Program-made: the position numbers and the translations under genes | Notes under the pieces: model-generated | What the model saw: the letters and a program-made list of their open reading frames with translations, nothing else | Database searches by the model: none | Told to the model about the DNA's origin: nothing | Origin: an uncultured Marinicella sp. | GTDB lineage: Bacteria; Pseudomonadota; Gammaproteobacteria; Xanthomonadales; Marinicellaceae | Direction of reading: 5' to 3' | Length of the DNA stretch: 64,000 bases | Assembly: GCA_947502925.1 (NCBI GenBank) | Contig: CANNBS010000003.1 | Coordinates: 1 to 64,000 of the forward strand | Shown: in pieces, positions 16,272-26,330 of the stretch | Layout of the letters: the number at the start of each line of letters is the position of its first letter | Position numbering within the stretch: the first letter of the stretch is position 1

Positions 16272-18380
16272 ATGAAATTTAACCTGCGTATTCTTTTATT
16301 AACCGCTGTCGTGTTTATTCAGGCATGTAGCAGTAGCAGCAACGCGCCGCGCGCCACTGATTCGCCACCGGCGACCAATCCGGGAGGGGAAGTCGTCACT
16401 GGTGTTATAACTGCGGTCTTTGACCCGGCTTCCGGTGATCCAACCAAAGTGCCAATCCCGACTAATTTGTTTTTAAGTGGCACCACCGATTTGACTCTAA
16501 ATATTCCGGTGGCAGACCCCACTGATTATTCAGATCCTCTGGTGGCTTTAAATGGCCTAGACGGCTTTAGTACCGTGGCACCCTGGGCGACTAATTTTTC
16601 TGCACCGGTCGCAGCGAATAGCGTGAACCCTGCCAGTGTGAAGGTCTATCAGGTTTCATTAACCGGGCCGGGTGGTGCGGTTAAAAGTGTTGATCGTCAA
16701 CTGGTATTCGGCCAGGATTATGTGGCGGTTGCCAATGGTGACAGTGTTAATATCGTGCCCTTACAACCTTTACAGGAGCTGACCTCTTATATGGCGGTGA
16801 TCACCAACGGTATCACCGACGGTGAAGGCAATGCCGCCACCCCAAGTCAGACTTACTTTATTGCTAAACGCACATCGCCTTTGGTGGATGAGAATGGTCA
16901 AAGCACAGATCCTTTACTGGATAATGCCACAGCCAATGCGCTGGAGCCTTTGAGACAATTAACCAATGCTCAGGAAGCGGCGGCCGCTTCACAAGGTGTA
17001 AACCCGGATGACATTGTTTTATCCTGGACCATGACCACGCAATCCATTTCGCCGGTGTTATCCGCCGTTCAAAGTGTTTCGGGCAGCACGGCAACGACTT
17101 TGGCACCCACGGGTGCAAACACACAGTTGATTGGTGGCGCCGGTATTGCGGATATTTATGTCGGTATTATGGAGACCCCTTATTATTTAGGTGCCCCTTC
17201 TCAGTCTAATCCGACAGCACCTTTAAACACATTCTGGCAGGCCACGCCCGGTGGTTATGTGCCGCCGTTTGATGAGTCTCCTTTAGACCCAACCTCACAG
17301 CATGTTACCTTTGCCAATCCGGTACCGGTGGCCAATTCAATGCAACAGATTCCGGTGTTAATGACCGTGCCAAATGCCAATTCAGGCATGACAAAGCCCG
17401 CTTCTGGCTGGCCGGTGATGATTTATCAACATGGCATTACCCGAAACCGAACCGATATGCTGGCGTTGGCTGATACCATGGCTTCGATTGGCGTGGCAGT
17501 TGTGGCCATTGATTTACCGTTGCATGGAATTACAGATACGCAAAATAATTTATATATCGGCAACACCCCTTTCGGTGCTTTAGCCTCTGAACGAACCTTT
17601 GATGTGGATTATACTGACAATGCCACAGGCGCCCCGGGTGCTGATGGGATGATTGATTCTTCGGGTTCACATTATATCAATTTACAAAACCTCCTGGTTT
17701 CTCGGGATAATGTCCGACAAGGTGTGGCCGACTTATTTACCCTAACCGCCAACTTGCCTGTTATGGATATTGATGGTGATCAGGCCGGCGACTTTGACAG
17801 CAGCCAGGTCAGTTTCGCCGGACAATCGCTTGGTGCCATGACGGGAATCGATTATCTGGCCTTTAACCCGGATGTTAACAGTGCCTTTTTATCAGCACCG
17901 GGTGGTGGTATTGCCAATTTATTATTGGGTTCACCCACCTTTGGGCCGCGAATTATTGCCGGGCTGGAAGCATCCGGTGTCGAGCAGGGAACCACTGAAT
18001 TTAATTTGTTTATGTTGGCAACCCAAACCGTAATTGATTCGGCCGATCCCATTAATCATGGTGCGAACGCCAGTTTAGTGAATAATGTTTTACTTCATGA
18101 AATTATTGGCGATCAGGTGGTCCCTAATACTGTACAAGGTGCGCCTTTATCCGGCACTGAGCCGCTGATTGCGGTGATGGGCCTGACCTCATACTCTGAA
18201 TCTGCTTTTGATGCCGCCGGTATCGATGGTGCCGTTCGGTTTATTGAAGGTGATCATGGTAGCTTGTTATCGCCGGCGGCCTCAATGGCTGCCACAGTTG
18301 AAATGCAGAAGCAATTGGCTGCATTCCAGGCAACCCAGGGTACCACGGTGAATATTAATGACAGCAGTGTTGTTCAATAG
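16272..18380 (+). CDS. VolA/Pla-1/cef-type extracellular lipase lipoprotein
   Basis: A 702-residue protein with a lipoprotein signal peptide (residues 1-18, lipobox IQAC, Cys19) followed by a Ser/Pro-rich linker. The N-terminal domain (about 35-330, starting GVITAVFDPASGDP) and the alpha/beta hydrolase domain with nucleophile GQSLG (Ser519) match the Pla-1/cef and VolA family. VolA of Vibrio is a surface-exposed lysophospholipase that frees fatty acids for uptake. A DUF1302 gene follows after 9 bp, so it probably heads the envelope cluster. The actual lipid substrate is not determined. The ATG at 16268 is rejected because a stop follows at once. Confidence 0.87.
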   Translation: MKFNLRILLLTAVVFIQACSSSSNAPRATDSPPATNPGGEVVTGVITAVFDPASGDPTKVPIPTNLFLSGTTDLTLNIPVADPTDYSDPLVALNGLDGFSTVAPWATNFSAPVAANSVNPASVKVYQVSLTGPGGAVKSVDRQLVFGQDYVAVANGDSVNIVPLQPLQELTSYMAVITNGITDGEGNAATPSQTYFIAKRTSPLVDENGQSTDPLLDNATANALEPLRQLTNAQEAAAASQGVNPDDIVLSWTMTTQSISPVLSAVQSVSGSTATTLAPTGANTQLIGGAGIADIYVGIMETPYYLGAPSQSNPTAPLNTFWQATPGGYVPPFDESPLDPTSQHVTFANPVPVANSMQQIPVLMTVPNANSGMTKPASGWPVMIYQHGITRNRTDMLALADTMASIGVAVVAIDLPLHGITDTQNNLYIGNTPFGALASERTFDVDYTDNATGAPGADGMIDSSGSHYINLQNLLVSRDNVRQGVADLFTLTANLPVMDIDGDQAGDFDSSQVSFAGQSLGAMTGIDYLAFNPDVNSAFLSAPGGGIANLLLGSPTFGPRIIAGLEASGVEQGTTEFNLFMLATQTVIDSADPINHGANASLVNNVLLHEIIGDQVVPNTVQGAPLSGTEPLIAVMGLTSYSESAFDAAGIDGAVRFIEGDHGSLLSPAASMAATVEMQKQLAAFQATQGTTVNINDSSVVQ

Positions 18381-18389
18381 GAGACCGAA

Positions 18390-20288
18390 ATGATTAATCA
18401 AATTAAAAAGTGTGGAGTAACAACTATGACTCACAAGAAACAACTTCGCTTAAAGCCACTCAAGGTCGCTTTAATGCTGGCCGCTCTATCTGCCTCATCA
18501 GGCGGACTGGCAAAAACCTGGTATAAAGGTGATTTGACCTTTAGCATTGATACAACCATTTCTTATGGTGCGTCGGTACGGGTTGAAGAGCGGGATGACC
18601 GTTTGGTGGGTAAATCTAATTTAAACCCGTTCGTTGGTATGGGAGATTTAGAAGATCGAATCGCAGCGCCAGGTCGCTGGTCGATTAACTCAGATGACGG
18701 TAACCTCAACTATGACGAAGGGGATTTATTTTCTAATGCCATTAAACTGACCAGTGATATAGCCTTTTCTTATAATACCTGGGGAGGTTTCTTTCGGGTT
18801 AACTACTTTTATGACTTTGAAAACGCTGACCGTGAAGATTTATCACCCACGGCCAGAGAATTTGTGGGCGAAAAATTCAGGCTGTTAGATGCCTACGTCT
18901 ATAAAGATTTCGATATTGGCGATCAATATGCATCGGTTCGATTAGGCCGACAGGTGGTGAGTTGGGGTGAATCGACATTCATTCAACAGGGCATTAATGT
19001 GATTAACCCGATTGATGTGTCTAAAATCCGGGTGGCCGGTGCCGAATTGAAAGAAGCGTTTTTGCCGATTGACATGATTTCCTTTTCATCGAGTCTGACC
19101 GAAAACTTATCGATGGAAGCGGTTTATCTGTTTGAATTTGAACAAACCGATCCGGATCCGGCAGGCACATATTTTGGTACCAATGATTTTGCCACACCGG
19201 GTGGTGAGTACGTGGCATTGGGCTTTGGTATTATTCCAGAATACTCATTAATACCCTATTTGCAGTCACTTCCGGGCACAGACGCGCTGGTTCAACAAAC
19301 CAGAGATTTTTCTATTCAGCGAAAACAGGTGCCCGGTGCCAGTGATAGTGGTCAGTATGGTCTTTCATTTAAATATTTCTCTGAACCCTTAAATAACACA
19401 GAGTTCGGGTTTTATTACTTAAATTACCATTCACGTTTACCGTTAATCAGTGGTGTCGCTCTGGGTGATCCCGATCGGGGCACCAGTCCTTCAACACCCA
19501 ACTCAGGTGCCTATTTCACTGAATATCCTGAAGACATTAATCTTTATGGCATAAGTTTTAATACGGTTATACCGAATATTGGCTGGGCTCTGCAGGGTGA
19601 ATTATCTTATCGTGATAATGTGCCATTACAGATTGATGACGTGGAAGTGTTGTTTGCGGCACTGTCCCCGCTTAATCCATTGATTGAAGCACCTTATAAC
19701 CGGTTTACCTCGCAATTGGGCAATTACGAACCAGAAGAATATATTCGTGGTTGGGAACGCCATAAGGTTTCACAGCTTCAGTTCACCACAACCAAATTGT
19801 TTGGTCCGAATGACTTCTTTAAATCAGATTCCATTGCGTTTATTGCTGAGGTGGGTTTCACCCATGTTTGGGATTTACCCGCACAGGATGTTTTACGCTA
19901 TAACGGACCGGGCACCGATACAGGTGGTGGACCTTCGACAGAATCAGGTGGCAGTGGCCGCAATCCGGTCACTGAACCGGCATCAGGTTTTGCCACAGAC
20001 TTTTCCTGGGGCTATCGTATGGCGGCGCGCTTTGATTATTTTGGTGCCTTTGGTTCACCCTGGAATATCTCACCACGAATTGCCTTTAATCATGATGTCA
20101 ACGGTACAACACCGGGACCCGGCGGGAACTTTGTGGAAGGCAGAAAGTCTTTAACCCTGGGTGTTAATGGTATTTATCTTGAAAAATGGAGCGCAGATTT
20201 AAGCTACACTCGTTTTTCCGGTGCTGGTATTCATAATCTGATAGCAGACCGAGATTTTGCCTCATTTAACATCAAATATTCATTCTAA
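18390..20288 (+). CDS. DUF1302 outer-membrane protein
   Basis: A 632-residue protein matching the DUF1302 family, which has an amphipathic beta-strand pattern and is predicted to form an outer-membrane barrel (ends in SFNIKYSF with a C-terminal aromatic). It contains the family block VRLGRQVVSWGESTFIQQGINVINPID near residue 185. Two starts are plausible: ATG 18390 (AGGAG six bases upstream) or ATG 18426 (GGAG eight bases upstream). The second gives a more compact signal peptide ending near SSGGLAKT. It lies between the lipase and the DUF1329 gene. A role in passage of hydrophobic compounds is inferred from its neighbours. Confidence 0.85.
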   Translation: MINQIKKCGVTTMTHKKQLRLKPLKVALMLAALSASSGGLAKTWYKGDLTFSIDTTISYGASVRVEERDDRLVGKSNLNPFVGMGDLEDRIAAPGRWSINSDDGNLNYDEGDLFSNAIKLTSDIAFSYNTWGGFFRVNYFYDFENADREDLSPTAREFVGEKFRLLDAYVYKDFDIGDQYASVRLGRQVVSWGESTFIQQGINVINPIDVSKIRVAGAELKEAFLPIDMISFSSSLTENLSMEAVYLFEFEQTDPDPAGTYFGTNDFATPGGEYVALGFGIIPEYSLIPYLQSLPGTDALVQQTRDFSIQRKQVPGASDSGQYGLSFKYFSEPLNNTEFGFYYLNYHSRLPLISGVALGDPDRGTSPSTPNSGAYFTEYPEDINLYGISFNTVIPNIGWALQGELSYRDNVPLQIDDVEVLFAALSPLNPLIEAPYNRFTSQLGNYEPEEYIRGWERHKVSQLQFTTTKLFGPNDFFKSDSIAFIAEVGFTHVWDLPAQDVLRYNGPGTDTGGGPSTESGGSGRNPVTEPASGFATDFSWGYRMAARFDYFGAFGSPWNISPRIAFNHDVNGTTPGPGGNFVEGRKSLTLGVNGIYLEKWSADLSYTRFSGAGIHNLIADRDFASFNIKYSF

Positions 20289-20303
20289 GACAGGTATTAT
20301 TCT

Positions 20304-21668
20304 ATGAAACTATTAACCAAAACAATCATCACCGGGTTAACCGGATTGTCCATGGCTATGTCTGTGGCACATGGCGGTGCCAAACCCGATCAAATTGATC
20401 GCTTATCCGATGACTTAACACCCATGGGTTCAGTTCGTGCCGGTAATGAAGCCGGAACCATTCCGGCCTGGACCGGTGGTATAACAGAACCACCGGCCGG
20501 CTATCAGCCCGGTGATCATCATCCCGATCCGTTCGCTGAGGATGACATTTTGTTTACGATTGATGGAAACAACTATCAAGAGTATTCAGAACAGCTTTCA
20601 GTGGGACAAATCGCCATGTTTGAGCGGTATCCGGACACCTATAGAATGCCGGTTTATAAAACCCGACGAAGTGCTTCATTTCCTCAGCGGATTTATGAAA
20701 AAACCATCGAAAACGGTAAAACCGGTTCTTTAGTGGCCAATGGTGAAGGTGTTGAGAATGTTGCAGAAGGCTTCCCGTTTCCTTTTCCGGAAAATGCCTA
20801 TGAACTGATGTTTAATCATAAGCTGAAATATAAAGGCACCGGCGGTGTTCGCTACAATAATCAGGCGGCAGTGACCACAGGTGGTAACTATACAATGGTG
20901 CGATTACGCGAAGAGCTTTACGGTAAATATTATGTACCCGGAAACACCATTGATGACATTGATAATATTTTACTATATTTTTATCAAGTGGTGGAAGCGC
21001 CGGCTCGTTTAGCCGGTGAGATTTTGCTGGTTTATGAGACCATGAATCAAACTGAATCACCCCGAAAAGCCTGGATTTATAACCCGGGTCAACGACGGGT
21101 CCGACGGGCGCCTAATGTGGCCTATGATAATCCCGGAACCGCTTCCGATGGTTTAAGAACCAGTGACATGATTGATATGTTTAATGGTGCAATGGATCGG
21201 TTTTCCTGGGAATTTGTCGGAACCAAAGAAATGTATGTGCCTTATAACTCATATAAAGCACACAGCAGTGATTCCAAAATTTCTGACATGATTAAGCCCG
21301 GTCACTTAGACCCCGATTACATGCGATATGAATTACATCGAGTGCATGTGGTTGATGCTAAATTACGGGACGGTTTTCGACATATTAACAGCCGTCGAAC
21401 ATTTTATTTAGATGAAGACAGCTATCAAATTCTGTTGATTGATCATTACGACAGCCGTGGTGATATCTGGCGTTTTTCTGAAGCTCACAGCATTAATTAC
21501 TATGATGTGCCGACTTTTTGGTCGACCGTTGAATCGCACCATGATTTACAATCCGGTCGGTATATTGCCGTTGGCTTGGATAATCAGGATCAGGTCAACA
21601 CCTTTAACACACCGTTGGATGAAAGTAACTATACGCCCAGTGCTTTACGAAAACGCGGACGTCGATAA
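20304..21668 (+). CDS. DUF1329 periplasmic protein (LolB-like fold)
   Basis: A 454-residue exported protein with a signal peptide of about 25 residues (ends near SVAHGGA). The family blocks AGNEAGTIPAWTGGI, RKAWIYNPGQRRVRRAPNVAYDNPG and EDSYQILLIDHYDSRGDIWRFSE identify DUF1329, which is related in fold to outer-membrane lipoprotein carrier proteins. There is no lipobox. It starts 16 bp after the DUF1302 gene, and this pair recurs together in many proteobacteria. A periplasmic lipid or hydrophobic-ligand shuttle is an inference. Confidence 0.85.
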   Translation: MKLLTKTIITGLTGLSMAMSVAHGGAKPDQIDRLSDDLTPMGSVRAGNEAGTIPAWTGGITEPPAGYQPGDHHPDPFAEDDILFTIDGNNYQEYSEQLSVGQIAMFERYPDTYRMPVYKTRRSASFPQRIYEKTIENGKTGSLVANGEGVENVAEGFPFPFPENAYELMFNHKLKYKGTGGVRYNNQAAVTTGGNYTMVRLREELYGKYYVPGNTIDDIDNILLYFYQVVEAPARLAGEILLVYETMNQTESPRKAWIYNPGQRRVRRAPNVAYDNPGTASDGLRTSDMIDMFNGAMDRFSWEFVGTKEMYVPYNSYKAHSSDSKISDMIKPGHLDPDYMRYELHRVHVVDAKLRDGFRHINSRRTFYLDEDSYQILLIDHYDSRGDIWRFSEAHSINYYDVPTFWSTVESHHDLQSGRYIAVGLDNQDQVNTFNTPLDESNYTPSALRKRGRR

Positions 21669-21687
21669 TTATTGCCGTTAATGGCTT

Positions 21688-21724
21688 AAAAAAAGGCCAT
21701 GGGCGTCAGCCTCTGGCCTTTTTT
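21688..21724 (+). terminator. Strong hairpin terminator between the DUF1329 and YCF48-like genes
   Basis: AAAAAAGGCCA (21689-21699) pairs perfectly with TGGCCTTTTTT (21714-21724) across a 14-nt loop, and the arm ends in a run of T. It sits inside what otherwise looks like one five-gene cluster. It may split the transcript or reduce expression of the last two genes. Confidence 0.85.
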
Positions 21725-21747
21725 AATGTAATAACAGACAAGGGGAC

Positions 21748-22701
21748 ATGAGAATGATAAAAAACAGATTAATGTTGGCAACCTTAATGATGGGGTTGAT
21801 AACGCTCAATTTATCGGCACAACAGGTCAGTCAAGTGATGCCACTGGCTGATGAGGTTCTGTTACTTTCAGTGACTGAATCAGGTGATGAATTGGTGGCT
21901 GTCGGTGAACGTGGTCACGTTTTAAAAAGTGATGACCAGGGCGAAACCTGGCGACAAATTGAAAATGTACCCGTCAATATTTTGTTGACTAAAGTGTTTT
22001 CAGTTGGACAGTCACTGTGGGCTGTTGGTCATGATACCACGGTCATTCACAGTTCTGATGGTGGCGAAACCTGGCAACTGCAGTTTTATGATCCTGAGCG
22101 CCAGTTACCCTTGTTATCGGTCTTTTTTATGGATGCCCAGCATGGTTTTGCCATTGGCGCTTACGGCACCATTTTAATTACCGATGATGGTGGTCAGAAC
22201 TGGCAGGATGAATTGATTCATGATGAATTAGATTATCATCTTAATGACATCACCATGGCTGATGACGGTAACCTTTATATTGCCGGTGAGGCGGGTTATG
22301 GTTTTATCAGTTCTGATCGCGGACAAACCTGGGAAGCCATTGAACTGCCGTACCCGGGTTCAATGTTTGGTGTGCTGGCATTGGCCGATGAAGTAATCAT
22401 GTATGGTCTTCGGGGTCATGTTTTATCATCGCGAGACCAGGGTCAATCCTGGCAAAATATCCCTAATAACAGCCTCAGTAGTTTATTTGGTGGTGACTTA
22501 ATAGATCAACAATCCGCCATTCTGGTGGGTGCTAATGGCGGCCGTACTGTTTACAAAGATGGCCGTTTAAGAACTTTGGCGGGTAGTTCAGCACTTGAGA
22601 TTGGCGATGACTATGGCGATGTGATGGTCATCGATAATGGCGATAAAATCTTACTGCTGGGTGAAGAAGGCAGTGATATTCAATCCTTAGCTAAACCCTA
22701 A
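21748..22701 (+). CDS. YCF48/BNR-repeat beta-propeller exported protein
   Basis: A 317-residue protein with a signal peptide ending at LNLSAQQ. It contains repeated blade motifs of the type SSDGGETWQLQ, TDDGGQNWQDE, SSDRGQTWEAI and SRDQGQSWQNI, the Asp-box pattern of the YCF48/Hcf136 family. Plant and cyanobacterial members assist photosystem II assembly. In heterotrophs such genes commonly sit next to RND transporters, as here, where the RND gene follows after 13 bp. A role as periplasmic partner of the transporter is an inference. ATG codons at 21748 and 21754 are both possible. Confidence 0.85.
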   Translation: MRMIKNRLMLATLMMGLITLNLSAQQVSQVMPLADEVLLLSVTESGDELVAVGERGHVLKSDDQGETWRQIENVPVNILLTKVFSVGQSLWAVGHDTTVIHSSDGGETWQLQFYDPERQLPLLSVFFMDAQHGFAIGAYGTILITDDGGQNWQDELIHDELDYHLNDITMADDGNLYIAGEAGYGFISSDRGQTWEAIELPYPGSMFGVLALADEVIMYGLRGHVLSSRDQGQSWQNIPNNSLSSLFGGDLIDQQSAILVGANGGRTVYKDGRLRTLAGSSALEIGDDYGDVMVIDNGDKILLLGEEGSDIQSLAKP

Positions 22702-22714
22702 ATAAGAGTTTATT

Positions 22715-25084
22715 ATGAATGATGATACAACAAAAAGAACAATGACTGAACGGCTGGCCGGTGGTTTATTTAGCCATAAGAAACTGTTATTGGCGCTGTT
22801 ATTTTTGGCGACACTGGTTATGGCTTGGTTTGCCTCCCAGTTAAAAGTGGATGCCGGGTTTGAAAAACAGTTACCTTTAAACCACGAGTATATGCAAACC
22901 TTTATGGAGCACACTGAATTTAGAGGTGCTAATCGCATACTGGTGGCATTAATGGATGAAAGCGGCGATATGTTCAATGAGCCGTTCTTCAAAAAGTTTG
23001 AAAAATTAACCGACGATGTCTATTACATCACCGGTGTGTATAGACCCAGTGTCAAATCAATATTTACACCCAACGTTCGGTTTGTGGAAGTAGTCGAGGA
23101 CGGTTTTGCCGGTGGCAATGTGATTCCATCGGACTATGTTCCGGGCCCGGAGATGTTTAAAACCATTCGTGCCAATATTGTTAAAGCGGGTATTGTTGGG
23201 CGCTTAGTCGCTGAAGACTTTAATGGCGCCATGATTTGGGCTGATTTACAGGAAATAAATCCTGAGACCGGTGAAAAAATTGATTACCAGAAAGTGGCCG
23301 GTGAATTAGAAGCCTTGCGCCAAAAGTACGAGGGTGATGGTCAGACCGTTCATATTATCGGTTTTGCCAAAGTGATTGGTGATGTCGCAGCCGGTGCTAA
23401 ATCGGTGTTGTACTTTTTTGCTTTGGCTATTTTAATCACCGCCTTGTTGTTATTCTGGTATTCAAAAAACTGGAAACTTACCCTGTATCCTATCTTGTGC
23501 TCTCTGGTGGCGGTTATTTGGCAGATGGGCACGTTAAAAATTATGGGTATGGGTATCGACCCGATGAATATACTAACGCCCTTTCTGATTTTCGCCATCG
23601 GTGTCAGTCATGGCGTGCAAATGATTTCTCGCTGGACCAATGATCTGGTGCAGCATCCCGAGTCAAAAGACACCCGTCATGCAGCCAAAGCGGCCTTTAT
23701 GGCGCTGTTAATTCCCGGCATGATTGCCTTGCTGTCAGATACCATTGGTTTTGCCACCATTTACTTCATTAACATTGAGATTATCCAGGAATTGGCGATT
23801 ACTGCCACGGTAGGTGTGGCTTTGATTATTATTACCAACTTAATCTTACTGCCTTTATTGTTGTATGGCATGAAGATCAAGAATATGGATGCTTTTGTGG
23901 CTAAATTTGAGGCGAAGAAAAACAAAACAAAAGTATGGGACAGCCTGGCAAAATTTGCCAAAAACCCGTTGGCGACCACCGCAGTGGTCATTGCCATCAT
24001 CTTATTTGTGTTTGGGTACTTTAAAAGTGAACAAATGCAAATAGGCGATTCGGAAGCCGGTGTACCCGAATTAAGGGCTGATTCTCGCTATAATCAGGAT
24101 GCCATGACCATCAGCGATGAGTTTTCCCTGGGTGTTGACATGATAAATGTGATTGTTGAGACCACCCCGTCGGCCTGTACCGAAAGTTACCAGGTCATGA
24201 ACACCATAGATAATTTTGCCTGGACCATGGAGAATATTCGCGGTGTGCAGCAAGTGATAACCCTGGCTGACATCAGTAAAATTATTACCGCCGGATGGAA
24301 TGAAGGTAATCCGAAATGGCGTGAAATATCACGTAATAACTATGTTATGCGACAGTCGTTATCAGGCATTGATACCTCTTCAGGACTGTTAAACCGGGAC
24401 TGCAGTGTCATGCCGGTGACCATATTTACCGAAGACCATAAAGCCACCACTATCAATCGTGTGGTAGCAGCGGTTAAAGATTACCAACAGGCGCACCCGC
24501 CTAAGGTTGATGACTCAGGTGAATTGGTAGAAGGTTCCGTGCGCTTTCGTTTGGCCACCGGTAATGCCGGGGTGATGGCGGCCACCAATGATGTGGTAAA
24601 AGGGGCACAAATCCCCATGCTGATCATGGTGTATGGGGCGGTTATTTTATTGTGTTTGATCACCTTCCGCTCGATTGCCGGCACCTTGAGTATTGTTATT
24701 CCTTTGGCATTGGTTTCATTGTTGGCTTATGCACTGATGGCCTTTTTAGGCATCGGCCTGAAAGTCAATACCTTGCCGGTGGTGGCTTTGGGCGTGGGAA
24801 TCGGCGTCGATTATGGTATTTACATTTTTAGTCGTTTACAAAACTTATTGAATAAAGGCATGAATTTAGTCGATGCCTATCGAGATACCTTACGCTTAAC
24901 CGGTAAGGCGGTGTTGTTCACCGCACTGACCCTGGGTATTGGTGTTGGCACCTGGATTTTCAGTGATCTGCAGTTCCAGGCAGACATGGGAATTTTATTG
25001 GCCTTTATGTTTATTGTTAACATGATTGGGGCTTTAATACTGTTACCTGCTTTGGCTTATTGGCTGATGCCAAAAGCCCGATAA
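22715..25084 (+). CDS. RND-superfamily (MMPL/HAE3-like) exporter
   Basis: A 789-residue inner-membrane protein with the two-fold RND layout. TM1 is near residues 20-40, with a periplasmic loop to about 230. A five- to six-helix bundle follows (FLIFAIGVSHGVQMISRW), then TM7 near 415-435, a second loop and a final bundle (VVALGVGIGVDYGIYIFSR). Each bundle has the conserved Gly-Asp/His pattern of the patched/MMPL-type transporters. It is too short for drug-type HAE1 pumps, and no membrane-fusion protein lies nearby. The substrate may be lipid-like, judging from the lipase, DUF1302 and DUF1329 genes upstream. Confidence 0.87.
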   Translation: MNDDTTKRTMTERLAGGLFSHKKLLLALLFLATLVMAWFASQLKVDAGFEKQLPLNHEYMQTFMEHTEFRGANRILVALMDESGDMFNEPFFKKFEKLTDDVYYITGVYRPSVKSIFTPNVRFVEVVEDGFAGGNVIPSDYVPGPEMFKTIRANIVKAGIVGRLVAEDFNGAMIWADLQEINPETGEKIDYQKVAGELEALRQKYEGDGQTVHIIGFAKVIGDVAAGAKSVLYFFALAILITALLLFWYSKNWKLTLYPILCSLVAVIWQMGTLKIMGMGIDPMNILTPFLIFAIGVSHGVQMISRWTNDLVQHPESKDTRHAAKAAFMALLIPGMIALLSDTIGFATIYFINIEIIQELAITATVGVALIIITNLILLPLLLYGMKIKNMDAFVAKFEAKKNKTKVWDSLAKFAKNPLATTAVVIAIILFVFGYFKSEQMQIGDSEAGVPELRADSRYNQDAMTISDEFSLGVDMINVIVETTPSACTESYQVMNTIDNFAWTMENIRGVQQVITLADISKIITAGWNEGNPKWREISRNNYVMRQSLSGIDTSSGLLNRDCSVMPVTIFTEDHKATTINRVVAAVKDYQQAHPPKVDDSGELVEGSVRFRLATGNAGVMAATNDVVKGAQIPMLIMVYGAVILLCLITFRSIAGTLSIVIPLALVSLLAYALMAFLGIGLKVNTLPVVALGVGIGVDYGIYIFSRLQNLLNKGMNLVDAYRDTLRLTGKAVLFTALTLGIGVGTWIFSDLQFQADMGILLAFMFIVNMIGALILLPALAYWLMPKAR

Positions 25085-25100
25085 GTAAGGCGTTTAAAAA

Positions 25101-25145
25101 ATTGATTGTGGTCACCCAAAAAGGTGACTACAATCAATATTTTTT
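25101..25145 (+). terminator. Rho-independent terminator after the RND gene
   Basis: A 16-bp stem pairs ATTGATTGTGGTCACC (25101-25116) with its complement at 25123-25138, with a single G-U pair and a CAAAAA loop. TTTTTT follows at 25140-25145. This clearly ends the envelope cluster before gspL. Confidence 0.93.
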
Positions 25146-25157
25146 GGATAAGTTCTT

Positions 25158-26330
25158 ATGGCTGATTATTTGCTGATTCACATAGATAATCAATTCGAAA
25201 TCACGCAAGTGATTAGCTATGATAAAGCCCAAAATACAGCCGAACTTCTGTCAGCTGATAAAATTAAATCAATACTGAGCAGTAAAACAGAAGTCATTCT
25301 TCGGGTGCCGGCTTCCTGGGTTTACTTAACTACCACCCACGTGGCCAGCCGTTCAGCCGATATCCTGGATAAATCCATCCCCTACAGCGTTGAAGATGAG
25401 TTGGTCAACGACATAGATGATAACTATTACGCCTGGCAAGTGCAGTCAGAACAGCAGCAAAAAGTGGCTGTTATTAGCAAAGATAAACGCCATCAAATTA
25501 ATCACTTTATTAAACAACACCACTTGCCAATTACAGGTATCTACAGTGAAGTGGTTTTTTGTCCTGCCAAAGAACACCATCTGAGCCTGTGGCAGGAAGG
25601 CAATCAGCAGGTGATATTGCGTTTTGGTCATGAGGCGGGGATGGTGGCGACCCCGCAGCAGGTGCCAGACCTGATCAGAGCGTTTGGTCAACACTGCCAA
25701 CACCTGTTAAGCAATAATTCTGATGCCATTGATGCCGGCTCATTTGAATCCGTGTCGTCATTAGATTTAGCTGATTGCTGTGCTTATCTGGTGGCTGGCA
25801 ATGAAGTCAACCTGTACCGAGGTGATGACAGAGACACCGAACAACAACAGGCACCGATGAATGTATTTAAACCTTTATTGGCAGCCGGTCTATTAATACT
25901 CAGTTGGCTGTTTGTTCATATTTATCAAAGCTGGCAGTTATCGTCAGATATTTCAGACTTGAAAGCACAGCAAAGACAAATTCTAAAGGACAAATTTGGT
26001 CAGTTATCAGCCACAGAACAACGCGATCCGTTTGCTGCCATGCAGTCACGTTTAAAACAGGTTAATAAACAAAATCAACCCAACAATATTTTACTCGATG
26101 GCTTGCATTTTTTAGGTGAAGCCCGTCAGAAGCAGCAGAATGTTCAATTAAAAGGCATTCGTTTGTTTGATGATAACCTGGAAATTCAATTGTCCGCACC
26201 GGCCATCAGCGACATCAACAGCTACCGACAAACGTTACAAAACCTGGCGTTTGATTACCGTGTTAATATTGGTGTGAATGAATTAACCGATGGAATCTAT
26301 CAATCAATTTTGACCATGAAGCCGCGATGA
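25158..26330 (+). CDS. gspL: Type II secretion inner-membrane protein GspL
   Basis: A 390-residue protein. The cytoplasmic N-terminal actin-like domain (about 1-230) contains VILRVPASWVYLTT and the SIPYSVEDEL block. One transmembrane helix lies near residues 237-255 (LLAAGLLILSWLFVHIY), followed by a periplasmic ferredoxin-like domain. GspL recruits the GspE ATPase and binds GspM. It overlaps gspM by 4 bp. It starts a second gsp block about 17 kb from gspG-K. Confidence 0.92.
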   Translation: MADYLLIHIDNQFEITQVISYDKAQNTAELLSADKIKSILSSKTEVILRVPASWVYLTTTHVASRSADILDKSIPYSVEDELVNDIDDNYYAWQVQSEQQQKVAVISKDKRHQINHFIKQHHLPITGIYSEVVFCPAKEHHLSLWQEGNQQVILRFGHEAGMVATPQQVPDLIRAFGQHCQHLLSNNSDAIDAGSFESVSSLDLADCCAYLVAGNEVNLYRGDDRDTEQQQAPMNVFKPLLAAGLLILSWLFVHIYQSWQLSSDISDLKAQQRQILKDKFGQLSATEQRDPFAAMQSRLKQVNKQNQPNNILLDGLHFLGEARQKQQNVQLKGIRLFDDNLEIQLSAPAISDINSYRQTLQNLAFDYRVNIGVNELTDGIYQSILTMKPR

